Source: Bacteroidales bacterium (lineage in GTDB: Bacteria > Bacteroidota > Bacteroidia > Bacteroidales > P3). Taken from it: DNA of 64,000 bases. The position numbers were made by a program, and so were the translations under genes. This document shows, in pieces, positions 45,518 through 54,588 of this stretch (positions are counted from its first letter, which is position 1; each line of letters starts with the position of its first letter). Below the pieces are notes generated by a model. That model was not told the origin of the DNA, did not search any database, and saw only the letters and a list, made by a program, of their open reading frames with translations. Location of the stretch: positions 1-64,000 of the forward strand of contig JAKVOZ010000006.1 in NCBI GenBank assembly GCA_022482545.1, given 5' to 3'.

Positions 45518-47692
45518 TTATTCTACTATATCCATCTCATCTATTAGGTTCTTTGCTCCAGCAAATTTATCTATTATGAAAAGACAATATCTTATATCTA
45601 ATGAAATGTTTCTACATACTTCTTTATCATAAATAATATCACTCATCGTTCCTTCCCAATTTCTATCAAAATTAACTCCTATCAAATTGCCTTCTCCATC
45701 AAGTACTGGACTACCTGAATTGCCTCCTGTTGTGTGATTAGTTGCAATAAATGCTACCGGCATCTGCCCTTTGCTGTTTTGATAACGTCCATAATCTTTT
45801 TTGTTGTATAAATCTTTTAGTTTTTTTTCTACAACATAATCATAGATATTTGAATCTTCTTTCTGCATTATTCCTTCCAATGTTGTATAATATTCATAAT
45901 TAACAGCATCTCGTGCTTTGAACCCTTTAATATTACCATATGTTACTCTAAGAGTAAGATTGGCATCAGGATAAAAATCTTTTTCTTTTTCCATCTGCAT
46001 TATTGCTCCTACATAAACTCTATAAAGACTATCTAATTTATCATCGTTTATTAATAAATTTTCTCTGTCTTCTTTCTTATACTGTCCCCAAATAGGCGAC
46101 ATTATCTCACATATTGGGTCATCAATAAGTTTATCTACCTTACTCTTCTTATACTTACTTAATATCTTTCTGGCTTTCTTTTCATTAGTAAGAAATGTGT
46201 TGTCATAAATATACTCAAAATACTTTTCACTATTACCTTTATAATCCCTATCTATTTTCTCTCTCAAAAAAGCATACTTACTCTTACCATAATCATTATA
46301 AAATATTTTCATCGTTTCCATAAATATCTTTTTATCCACCTGTTTATGCGTACCATAATCATAAGAATAATATTTGTTTAACGATTCTAATATTTTGTTG
46401 GCTTGTTGCTTAACCTTTTCTTCGCTCGTTGTATCACTACGTGAAATCTCTATTAAATTCAAAATATCTATTGCTTGTTTTGTCATATCCGAAGCAAGCC
46501 CTGCCTCACTTATATAAAGATACTCTGTTTTGTAATAAGACAATTTTTTGTAAATATCCTCAAACGCATCAAGCAATCCTCCATATTCTTCTTGTCTATC
46601 TTTCTTTTTATTTACCCATATAGTAAATTCTTTCTCAAATTCTTGTTTCTGCCCAACAGCATCTAAACGATTAAGTCCTTTCACCTCTCCTTGCCATTTT
46701 TTCCAACCATTTGCAATTGTTGCAACTGTTGATGCATAACGTAATCTTTGGGCAGGTGTCTCATTCATTGCCTTATTATAAACATCAAGTATTGCTGTGC
46801 GTATTTTTATTATCGCTGGGTCATAAACATCTGCTATTTGCTCAACTGCATACGAAGTAAGAAACTGCTGTGTGTGTCCAGGGTAACCAAAAACAAAAGT
46901 AAAATCACCTTCTTTCTTATCTTTTAATGAAATCTTTAATGTTTTCTTTGGAATATATGGAACATTATCTTTGCTATATTCTGCAGGCTCATTGTTCTTA
47001 TTAGCATAAACTCTAAACATTGAAAAATCTCCTGTATGGCGAGGCCACATCCAATTATCTGTATCGCCACCAAATTTGCCTATATTGCTTGGTGGTGCTC
47101 CTACAAGACGGACATCTTTAAATACTTGGCTAACATACATCATATATTGATTGCCATAATATATTGGCTTAATCGTTGCAATGTAGCCGTTATTCTCTGT
47201 TGCTTGCTTTGTTATTGCTTTGATGTTACCATTAATTATTTGCTGCCTTTGACTTTCTGTCATATTATTAGTAACTCCATTTAAAACCTCATTACTTACA
47301 TCTTTCATATAAACCAACAAAGTAACCGTTAATCCTTTGCATGGTATCTCTTCATTCTTATTTCTTGCCCAGAAACCATTAGTAAGATAATCATTTTCTA
47401 CTGTTGAATGGCTTACAATTTGATAATATCCGCAATGATGATTTGTTAGAACTAAGCCTTGGTTTGAAATAAATTCGCCAGTGCAACCAGAGCCAAACAA
47501 CATTATTGCATCTTTTAGTGAACTGTGATTAGCATCATATATATCTTTTGCTGTGATTTTCATACCTTTTTTTTGCATATCTTTTTCATTTCTTTGCAAA
47601 AGAATTGGCAACCACATTCCTTCGTCTGCCATTGTTATTACTGGCATCAATGGTATTAGGAATAAAAATAATACTATTAGTTTTTTCTTCAT
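45518..47692 (-). CDS. S46 dipeptidyl-peptidase, DPP11-type specificity predicted
   Basis: A 724-residue periplasmic serine exopeptidase of the S46 family, which releases dipeptides from the N-terminus of peptides. Signal peptide residues 1-21. Catalytic residues: H85 (TNHHC), D222 (TGDFS) and S659 (GGNSGSP). The residue 18 after the serine is R677 (NFDRNWEG). In DPP11 this position is arginine and selects Asp/Glu, while in DPP7 it is glycine; hence an acidic-residue specific enzyme is predicted. It leads the operon with pheT and would feed amino-acid fermentation. Confidence 0.9.
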   Translation of the reverse strand: MKKKLIVLFLFLIPLMPVITMADEGMWLPILLQRNEKDMQKKGMKITAKDIYDANHSSLKDAIMLFGSGCTGEFISNQGLVLTNHHCGYYQIVSHSTVENDYLTNGFWARNKNEEIPCKGLTVTLLVYMKDVSNEVLNGVTNNMTESQRQQIINGNIKAITKQATENNGYIATIKPIYYGNQYMMYVSQVFKDVRLVGAPPSNIGKFGGDTDNWMWPRHTGDFSMFRVYANKNNEPAEYSKDNVPYIPKKTLKISLKDKKEGDFTFVFGYPGHTQQFLTSYAVEQIADVYDPAIIKIRTAILDVYNKAMNETPAQRLRYASTVATIANGWKKWQGEVKGLNRLDAVGQKQEFEKEFTIWVNKKKDRQEEYGGLLDAFEDIYKKLSYYKTEYLYISEAGLASDMTKQAIDILNLIEISRSDTTSEEKVKQQANKILESLNKYYSYDYGTHKQVDKKIFMETMKIFYNDYGKSKYAFLREKIDRDYKGNSEKYFEYIYDNTFLTNEKKARKILSKYKKSKVDKLIDDPICEIMSPIWGQYKKEDRENLLINDDKLDSLYRVYVGAIMQMEKEKDFYPDANLTLRVTYGNIKGFKARDAVNYEYYTTLEGIMQKEDSNIYDYVVEKKLKDLYNKKDYGRYQNSKGQMPVAFIATNHTTGGNSGSPVLDGEGNLIGVNFDRNWEGTMSDIIYDKEVCRNISLDIRYCLFIIDKFAGAKNLIDEMDIVE

Positions 47693-47712
47693 ATTTATTT
47701 TATTTTAACTTG

Positions 47713-47720
47713 CAAATATA
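47713..47720 (-). promoter_or_regulatory. Promoter for the S46 peptidase - pheT operon
   Basis: The minus strand reads TATATTTGCA, matching TAnnTTTG, 20 bp before the start codon at 47692. Confidence 0.6.
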
Positions 47721-47870
47721 CTAAATAATTTAATTTTTCTAACATTTTAATTTTAAGTTTTTTTATTTGTTTAAATCCATTTAAAAATCAAATGAATTGT
47801 ACTGCTTAAAAATTATATGTGATTATTGATTTATTAACGCAAATGTAAAAAAACACTAAAAATATATGTT

Positions 47871-48234
47871 CGTCTAAAAATTTAATCTTGATAACGCCTC
47901 ATACGTTCAAAAAATGCAAGCCACCTATCATCTGTCCGTAATTTTTGGAAGCATACAGAGTTAAAATTGTTCTATTTTTCCTATAATTATACGATATTTG
48001 GACAAAAAGTGTTCTAAAAGGACAAAAATCAATGGTTTTCTCACCAAAATCTTTTGCTAATCTAATGAAATAGAATAAAGAACTATTTTATTATCTTTTG
48101 ATTCCATTGAAATATCTCTTCGTTTCATTCCAACAGGGTTAAAAAAGATGAAAATATCTCCTAAAAACACTAAAATTTTGTGAGCATTCAGCCTCAAAAA
48201 GTGAATACTAAGAAAAGTGATAGTTTGTCTAATT
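47871..48234 (+). repeat. Dispersed ~370-bp intergenic element, copy B
   Basis: It starts CGTCTAAAAA and ends ACTAAGAAAAGTGATAG, TTTGTCTAA. It matches copy A almost base for base from TTGATAACGCCTCATACG through AACACTAAAATTTTGTGAG, with a few indels, and is far closer to A than to C. It lies in the 904-bp gap between two divergent peptidase genes. The rest of that gap (47721-47870 and 48235-48559) shows nothing but AT-rich sequence and the promoters. Confidence 0.8.
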
Positions 48235-48559
48235 TTAATAATAAAAATATTCAAATAAATAATTGTTAAATTATTAAGCAATAAAATATTACATCCAATT
48301 GATGTTTAATCGTTGTTTGCATTCAAATATAATAAGAATTTTAGCATATTCTTTTAGAAATTATGGTAAATTTATTAGATAGATTAAAAAATTAACTCTT
48401 ATTTTATATTATTTTAATTTAAAATTAACAATATGAAATATTTATTAAATAGACTTGTAACTATTTATTCTTTAGTCTTTTAATATTAAAACGAATTATT
48501 TATTAAGATTTTTTTGTTAAAAAATTGTGATTTTTTTGCCTTTTTAATAAAAAATTTTG

Positions 48560-48567
48560 TATCTTTG
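48560..48567 (+). promoter_or_regulatory. Promoter for the C25 peptidase operon
   Basis: TATCTTTG is preceded by TTTG at 48535-48538 with 21 bp between, giving both boxes of the Bacteroidota promoter. The ATG is at 48597. Confidence 0.74.
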
Positions 48568-48596
48568 GCACCTCTTAAAAAAACTTAATTAAAATA

Positions 48597-51500
48597 ATGA
48601 AACGATACATTTTTATATTACTACCTTTACTACTAATGAACTTAGGATGTTTCGGTCAAGTGTTATTTGGCGAAAAAACATCCCCTATTTCTCATATTGA
48701 CATAAAAGAAAGTGTTAATGACATAAATTTTAGTCAAGATTTTAATTATCTATCATTAGAGGAAATTTCTGTTAAAGGTAAAACTTTCTATCATCTTGAT
48801 ATGGGTGAAGATTTTGTTCAAGTAGCAAAGGTAGGACAAGCAGAATTACCTATTTATAACTCTATGGTGGAGATACCTTTTTGTGATGGAGTTGAGATAG
48901 AAGAACACGTATTGGAATCAGATATATATAAATTGAAAGACAATATTCTTATTGCTCCAAAACAAAAGTCTCAATCAAAACAAAATGAAGATATAGGTTA
49001 TTCATTTAATAAAGAATATTATAATAGAAATAATTTTGGTCAAAGAGAAAGAGTAAGCCTTGAAATATTAGGTGTTATGGGCGGTAATAGAGTTGGCAAA
49101 CTTTCAATAAGTCCAATTAGATACAATCCTTCAAAAAACACTATTGAAGTAGCAAGAAAAATTCAAGTAACGATACATTTTATTAATTCAAACTTATCAA
49201 GAACAATTGCTTTGAGAGAAAAAGTAAGAAATAGTTTTGCTTCATTTGTAGATGGTAAGTCAATGAATAAGAATATCTCAGCAACAGTGTGCTCTTCTAA
49301 TGTTACACATCCATTTAAAATGGTTATAGTATCAGATCCAATGTTTAAAGTGGCATTGCAACCTTTTATAAAATTAAAGATACAACAAGGTTTTAAAATC
49401 ATTGAAGCATACACCAAACAACCAGAAGTAGGCAATGATACAACTTCAATAAAAAACTATCTTAAATCTTTATATGATAACGCAACAGCAAACGACCCTG
49501 CACCTGATTACCTTCTTCTTTGTGGAGATGTTCAACAAATTCCAGCCTTTAAAGGAAACTTTGCTAACGTTGGAGAAACACATTACACAGATTTTTATTA
49601 TGCTGAATACACTTCTGATATGCTACCTGATATATTTTATGGTAGAATGTCAGCAAGTACTGTTGAGCAAATGAACAATATAATAAATAAGACTATCACT
49701 TATGAGAAATATCAAATGAGCGACCCTTCTTATTTGGATAAAGCACTCCTTATCGCAGGGAAAGAGGTTAATGAACCAGCACCAACTGTTGGCAATGGAC
49801 AAGTAAATTATGCAAAACAATACCTTAGTTCTTTGGATACAAGTGTATTTTATAATCCAACTTGTGGCACAGTTAATAATCAGACTAAAATAAAACAAAA
49901 AATTAATGACGGACAAGGTTGGATAAACTATACAGCCCATTGCGACAAGAATGGATGGTATATTCCTTCTTACCTTATTTCTGATGTTGAAAATATGACT
50001 AACGACAACAAATATGGAATAGTTATTAATAATTGTTGCTTAGCAGGAAAATATGATGAAGATGAATGTTTTACAGAAGCATTATTAAGAGCAGAGAATA
50101 AAGGAGCTGTTGGAGTGATTGGAGGAAGTAATTACACGTATTGGTATGAGGATTATTATTGGTCAGTAGGAAGCAAGAGTCTTAGCAGTAATCCTGTTTA
50201 TGATACAAACAATTTAGGTATGTATGATAGACTTTTCCATACTCATGGTGAAAAAAGATCAAATCAATATTTTACTTTGGGCAAGATGCTTCAAGCAGGC
50301 AATTTGGCTGTTCAAGCAATGAACTCTGAATATACTAATTATTATTGGGAGATTTATAATGTAGAAGGAGACCCTTCTCTTATACCATACATTGGACAAG
50401 GTTTAACTTTTCCAAATCAAGTTCCTTCAATAGTAACATTAGGTACTGACACAATGAACTTTGTTACTGTTCCTTATACTTATGTTGCAGTAAGCAAGAA
50501 TGATACTCTTATTGACGCCAAAGAATCAGATAGTCTTGGAAGAATAAGTTTAAATATTAGCAGTATATATTCAACTGGTATGGTAAATGTTATTTTCACT
50601 CATCAATTCTACAAACCTCTTATTGATTCTTTTAATATGATTAATCCAAGTTCTCCTTTTATTATTTTAAATAATATTGAATTTGTTAAAACATCAACAA
50701 ATGAAATAGTAGATACATTAGAAGAGAACACTACTTACTCAATGAATATTAAACTTAGCAATCTTGGGACAGACTCTTTAATTTTTAATGGCAAAGCTCT
50801 TGTGCTTGACAACAACAATTATATTCAAATTAATAATGATAGCGTAATATTATTATCTACTCTTAAAGCCAATTCTTCTATTCAATTAAATAATTGTTTT
50901 TCTTTCACAACAAATAAAGGAGTAGTTAATAACACAAAGATACCTTTTAATATTAATATTTTAGGAATGAGAGGATATTCAAGACATCAAATAGTGTATA
51001 AATATGTTAATGCTCCTGATTTAGATATAACAGATTTCAGTTTTGATGTTTCTACTGATACAATTGCAATAGGCTTAAAGCTAACGAACAAAGGAACAAG
51101 AGCAACATCAACTCCAAGCAAAATAAGTATTAGTAATGTTAATTATGTTGCAAGACTTCTTGCTGATAGTGTTCAAAGTGTTAATATATTAGAACCTAAC
51201 GATAACGAACAAAAGACATTTCATCTTCTAAAATTAAATAATTATTACAATTCTGCTTCTCTTTCTTTAAAAGTAACTTATACAGCTGGTAATTATACTA
51301 TAACAAAGAATTTGAATGATTTAGTAATTAATGGAGATAAAGAAGATTTTGAATCAGGTAACTTTTCTAAACATGCTTGGATAAATGGTGATAATGCTTG
51401 GGTCATTGATAATACAGATGCACATAGTGGTAATTTTTGTGCTCGTTCAAAGATAGGTCTAGCAGACAATTCAACATCTGATTTATCAATAACTGTTAAT

Positions 51501-52016
51501 TGCCTTTCAGATGATACTATAAGATTTTTCACAAAGATTTCATCAGAGAAATATTATGATTTCTTATATTTCTATATTGATGGGGTAAAAACATTAACTA
51601 TATCTGGAGATAGAAAATGGACAATAAACTCTTTCCCTATTAAAGCAGGACTTCATACATTCTTATGGCAATATAGCAAAGATTATGCTAATTATTACGG
51701 ATTAGATGCTGCATGGATTGATGATATTAAACTACCATTGAATGGTAAAATAATAGATTTGCATTCAGTAAATACTAATGAGATTTCTATCTATCCAAAC
51801 CCTGCATCTGATTACATAATAGTAAAAAATCTAAAAGATAATTCTAATATTTTTATATTTGATATGCTTGGTAAAATGATTTACAACCAAAAAGTAAATA
51901 CGCATGATTTTAATATTAATCTTAAATCTATTAAAACAGGAGCATATTATATCGTCATAAAAGATAATAAAGGAGTAACTTATACAACACAAAAATTAAT
52001 AATAAATAAAGAATAG
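48597..52016 (+). CDS. C25 (gingipain-family) cysteine peptidase with T9SS sorting domain
   Basis: A 1139-residue secreted peptidase. Signal peptide about residues 1-21, then an activation propeptide (to about 230) with VEIPFCDGVEIEEHVLES, then the caspase-like C25 domain. Catalytic residues line up as H448 (NYTAHCD) and C481 (NNCCLAG); their spacing of 33 matches H211 and C244 of gingipain RgpB. C480 adjoins the nucleophile. A beta-sandwich region and a T9SS type A domain (IYPNPASDYIIV ... TTQKLIINK) end it. It leads a run of co-oriented genes; DUF4271 starts 7 bp later. Confidence 0.93.
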   Translation: MKRYIFILLPLLLMNLGCFGQVLFGEKTSPISHIDIKESVNDINFSQDFNYLSLEEISVKGKTFYHLDMGEDFVQVAKVGQAELPIYNSMVEIPFCDGVEIEEHVLESDIYKLKDNILIAPKQKSQSKQNEDIGYSFNKEYYNRNNFGQRERVSLEILGVMGGNRVGKLSISPIRYNPSKNTIEVARKIQVTIHFINSNLSRTIALREKVRNSFASFVDGKSMNKNISATVCSSNVTHPFKMVIVSDPMFKVALQPFIKLKIQQGFKIIEAYTKQPEVGNDTTSIKNYLKSLYDNATANDPAPDYLLLCGDVQQIPAFKGNFANVGETHYTDFYYAEYTSDMLPDIFYGRMSASTVEQMNNIINKTITYEKYQMSDPSYLDKALLIAGKEVNEPAPTVGNGQVNYAKQYLSSLDTSVFYNPTCGTVNNQTKIKQKINDGQGWINYTAHCDKNGWYIPSYLISDVENMTNDNKYGIVINNCCLAGKYDEDECFTEALLRAENKGAVGVIGGSNYTYWYEDYYWSVGSKSLSSNPVYDTNNLGMYDRLFHTHGEKRSNQYFTLGKMLQAGNLAVQAMNSEYTNYYWEIYNVEGDPSLIPYIGQGLTFPNQVPSIVTLGTDTMNFVTVPYTYVAVSKNDTLIDAKESDSLGRISLNISSIYSTGMVNVIFTHQFYKPLIDSFNMINPSSPFIILNNIEFVKTSTNEIVDTLEENTTYSMNIKLSNLGTDSLIFNGKALVLDNNNYIQINNDSVILLSTLKANSSIQLNNCFSFTTNKGVVNNTKIPFNINILGMRGYSRHQIVYKYVNAPDLDITDFSFDVSTDTIAIGLKLTNKGTRATSTPSKISISNVNYVARLLADSVQSVNILEPNDNEQKTFHLLKLNNYYNSASLSLKVTYTAGNYTITKNLNDLVINGDKEDFESGNFSKHAWINGDNAWVIDNTDAHSGNFCARSKIGLADNSTSDLSITVNCLSDDTIRFFTKISSEKYYDFLYFYIDGVKTLTISGDRKWTINSFPIKAGLHTFLWQYSKDYANYYGLDAAWIDDIKLPLNGKIIDLHSVNTNEISIYPNPASDYIIVKNLKDNSNIFIFDMLGKMIYNQKVNTHDFNINLKSIKTGAYYIVIKDNKGVTYTTQKLIINKE

Positions 52017-52023
52017 CATAAAT

Positions 52024-52917
52024 ATGTTTATTCAAGATTCAACAACAATAACTGCCACACCTATTAAAGATACTATTTTTGTACCTTTATATTTAAATAA
52101 GAATCCAGAAGATATTTCTGCTGATAGCAATAGTAATATAAGTTTTGATAAATACATAATAAAAATTCTTAATGATTCTTTTCCGTATCTCAAAACACAA
52201 CCTTCACTATTTACTGATAAGGCATATATTTATGCAAAAGATATGCCAATGCAAAGAAGAGAAAAGACAGGACCAAGCGATTGGATATTTGGCACAATAC
52301 TATTAATAATGTTTATTGTTGCTATTTTAATAAAATATGCGTCAAGTAGTATCTTTGAATTCATTAAAGGATGTTTCTCAAAACAGCAAATAAGTATTAC
52401 CGTTAAAGATGGTTCAACAATAAACTATCTATCACTCATTCCTATACTTCTAATATTTATTCCTATCGTTTCTTTATTCCTTTATATTATATTAAAGTTT
52501 TATTCTATTGATGTTTTAATTCCATATAAAGGGTACTTGTTATATGTTATTATTATTGTCTCTTGGATTATATTATACTTTTTAAAGATATTATTCATAC
52601 GATTTTTTGGAACTGTTTTTAGAGGAAAGAAAATTTCTGTATTTTACATACAAAATCAATTAAATTTTAATTCTTTGATGGGATTTTCACTAATAATTCC
52701 TATGATTTTGCTACTTTATTTTGATAATTATTATCAAGAAATTTTTATTTTTATTTTCTTGTTTCTTTTTGGTATTCTGTATGTTATAAAGCTTTTTAGA
52801 TGTTTTTATTTAATTATTAATACTTTTAAATTTTCTAGTATCTATCTTTTTTTCTACCTTTGCACAATTGAATTATTACCAATTCTATTGATTGGAAAAG
52901 TTTTATTTTTTAGATAA
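52024..52917 (+). CDS. DUF4271 family membrane protein
   Basis: A 297-residue protein with a soluble N-terminus (about 90 residues) and about seven to eight membrane helices from residue 95 on. WIFGTILLIMFIVAILIKYASS and VSLFLYIILKFYSIDVLIPYKGYLL, and the GLP-like pattern of the C-terminal helices, match DUF4271 proteins, which in Bacteroidota stand just before hemD. Function unknown. HemD follows 15 bp later. Confidence 0.82.
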   Translation: MFIQDSTTITATPIKDTIFVPLYLNKNPEDISADSNSNISFDKYIIKILNDSFPYLKTQPSLFTDKAYIYAKDMPMQRREKTGPSDWIFGTILLIMFIVAILIKYASSSIFEFIKGCFSKQQISITVKDGSTINYLSLIPILLIFIPIVSLFLYIILKFYSIDVLIPYKGYLLYVIIIVSWIILYFLKILFIRFFGTVFRGKKISVFYIQNQLNFNSLMGFSLIIPMILLLYFDNYYQEIFIFIFLFLFGILYVIKLFRCFYLIINTFKFSSIYLFFYLCTIELLPILLIGKVLFFR

Positions 52918-52932
52918 AATAATAAAAGAATA

Positions 52933-53823
52933 ATGATTAAGAATAAGATTAAAAACATCTTAATTTCACAACCTGCACCAGCAGATTTGGATAAATCACA
53001 GTATAAAATATTACTTGATAAATATGACGTAAATCTAACTTTTAATAAGTTTTTTAATGTCGTTAAAATAAGCAACAAAGAATTTAGAGCTTTAAGAATA
53101 AATATATTAGACTACACTGCTGTTATCTTTACTAGCAAATTAGCCATTGATAATTATTTTATTTTTGTAAAAGAACTTCGTCTTGTTGTCCCTGATAGTA
53201 TGAAATTCTTTTGCATAACAGATAGCGTTGCTAACTATTTACAAAACTATATTCAATATCGTAAAAGAAAAATATTTTATGGCAAATTAATATTTGATGA
53301 ATTATTGGAAGTTATTGCTAAACATAAAGAAGAAAGATTTCTTTTCCCTTGTGCGGAAGACTCTACATTAGACAACTTTAAAAAATTAGATAAATTAGGA
53401 ATAAACTATGATAGTTGTGTAATGTATCGTTCAGAACCAAAAGACCTTTCTGATATGGATATTTCTAAATTTGATATGGTTGTTCTTTTTAGTCCTATTG
53501 GCGTTAAGGCTTTTACTCAAAGTTTTCCTAATATCAATTCAGATAATCTTTGCTTTGCTGCTTTCGGTAAAGTAACAATTAACGCATTAAATAAATCTAA
53601 AATAAAAGTTGTTGTACCTGCCCCAACAGTTAAATCTCCTTCTATGGTTATGGCATTAGATAGTTATTTAGAATCTCTTTCAAAAGATGACAAATCAGAG
53701 AAAGTTACTAAAACTACTAAAAAAACCGTAACATCATCAAAGAAAACAACATCAAAAACTGCCAAAGTTAAAACAACATCAAGCAAAACAAAAACTATTA
53801 CTAAGAAAACTGTTAAAGAATAA
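52933..53823 (+). CDS. hemD: Uroporphyrinogen-III synthase with basic tail
   Basis: A 296-residue HemD homologue that closes hydroxymethylbilane to uroporphyrinogen III in tetrapyrrole synthesis. The two-lobed pattern is visible: ILISQPAPA ... YTAVIFTSKLAIDNYF for the first lobe and FLFPCAEDSTLDNFKKL ... FDMVVLFSPIGVKAFTQSF, FAAFGKVTINAL for the second. Sequence identity in this family is always low. The last ~45 residues are a low-complexity tail of Lys, Thr, Ser and Ala (TKTTKKTVTSSKKTTSKTA), which is not part of the enzyme fold. rnpA follows 2 bp later. Confidence 0.85.
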   Translation: MIKNKIKNILISQPAPADLDKSQYKILLDKYDVNLTFNKFFNVVKISNKEFRALRINILDYTAVIFTSKLAIDNYFIFVKELRLVVPDSMKFFCITDSVANYLQNYIQYRKRKIFYGKLIFDELLEVIAKHKEERFLFPCAEDSTLDNFKKLDKLGINYDSCVMYRSEPKDLSDMDISKFDMVVLFSPIGVKAFTQSFPNINSDNLCFAAFGKVTINALNKSKIKVVVPAPTVKSPSMVMALDSYLESLSKDDKSEKVTKTTKKTVTSSKKTTSKTAKVKTTSSKTKTITKKTVKE

Positions 53824-53825
53824 TA

Positions 53826-54206
53826 ATGTTCCATTTCAAAAAGATAGAACGTTTGTGTGGATACTCAATTGTTAATGATTTGTTCGCAAAAGGAGAAAGT
53901 TTTTTAATCTATCCTTTGAGCGTACATTACAATATAACAAAAGATTATCAACCAAAAGTAAGAATATTAATTGTTTGCCCAAAACGATACCAAAAACTAT
54001 CAGTTAATAGAAACAAAATAAAAAGATTACTTAGAGAATCTTATAGATTAAATAAGAATCAACTTATTGATTTTTCTAAATCCAATAATCTAAGTATTGA
54101 TTTTTCTATTTCTTATGTAAGCAATCAAATGATGGACTACCACTTAATTGAAATGAAACTAAAAGATGTGTTAGTTGAATTAGAAAAACGTAGCAATAAT
54201 CAATAG
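53826..54206 (+). CDS. rnpA: Ribonuclease P protein component
   Basis: A 126-residue basic protein subunit of RNase P, which matures tRNA 5' ends. The diagnostic RNR-like block is intact: LSVNRNKIKRLLRESYRLNKN, preceded by GESFLIYPLSVHYN and VRILIVCPKR. No rpmH (L34) gene precedes it, unlike in many bacteria; it is between hemD and yidD, the usual Bacteroidota order. Confidence 0.94.
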   Translation: MFHFKKIERLCGYSIVNDLFAKGESFLIYPLSVHYNITKDYQPKVRILIVCPKRYQKLSVNRNKIKRLLRESYRLNKNQLIDFSKSNNLSIDFSISYVSNQMMDYHLIEMKLKDVLVELEKRSNNQ

Positions 54207-54215
54207 TTTGTCATC

Positions 54216-54467
54216 ATGAAGGCATTAAAAAAATCATTAAGATTACTTTCAAAAATCATTAAGACTATTTTCATTGGATTAATACGTTTTTATCAAGTAG
54301 CGATTTCTGTTCATACTCCTGCGACATGCCGATTTACTCCAACATGTTCTCAATATGCCTTAGAAGCCTTAAAGAAATATGGAGTTATTAAAGGAAGTTT
54401 TCTTGCCATAAAGCGTATTCTTCGTTGCCATCCTTGGGGAAAAAGTGGTTATGATCCCGTTCCATAA
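54216..54467 (+). CDS. yidD: YidD, membrane protein insertion efficiency factor
   Basis: An 83-residue member of the YidD family: [52 protein letters not shown] contains the paired Cys residues ([25 protein letters not shown]) that mark it. It assists YidC in inserting inner-membrane proteins. It follows rnpA by 9 bp and is the last gene before a strong terminator. Confidence 0.94.
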   Translation: MKALKKSLRLLSKIIKTIFIGLIRFYQVAISVHTPATCRFTPTCSQYALEALKKYGVIKGSFLAIKRILRCHPWGKSGYDPVP

Positions 54468-54491
54468 AAATAACTAGGCTTAATAATATTA

Positions 54492-54530
54492 AAAAAGACC
54501 GTCTTTTTCATATCAAAAGACGGTCTTTTT
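54492..54530. terminator. Strong bidirectional terminator
   Basis: AAAAAGACCGTCTTTT (54492-54507) and AAAAGACGGTCTTTTT (54515-54530) form a perfect 16-bp inverted repeat with a 7-base loop and T runs on both strands. It closes the C25-to-yidD run on the plus strand and may stop the minus-strand beta-helix gene that ends at 54589. Confidence 0.93.
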
Positions 54531-54588
54531 GCATATTAATACGGTGATAGAATTGTAAATATAAACTATCTATCAAAAAATAATGGCG

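Noticed and set aside
48057-48281. 74-codon minus-strand open frame inside repeat copy B
   Set aside because: It is not maintained in copies A and C, has no promoter or normal start context, and its composition is that of the repeat. It is a chance frame.
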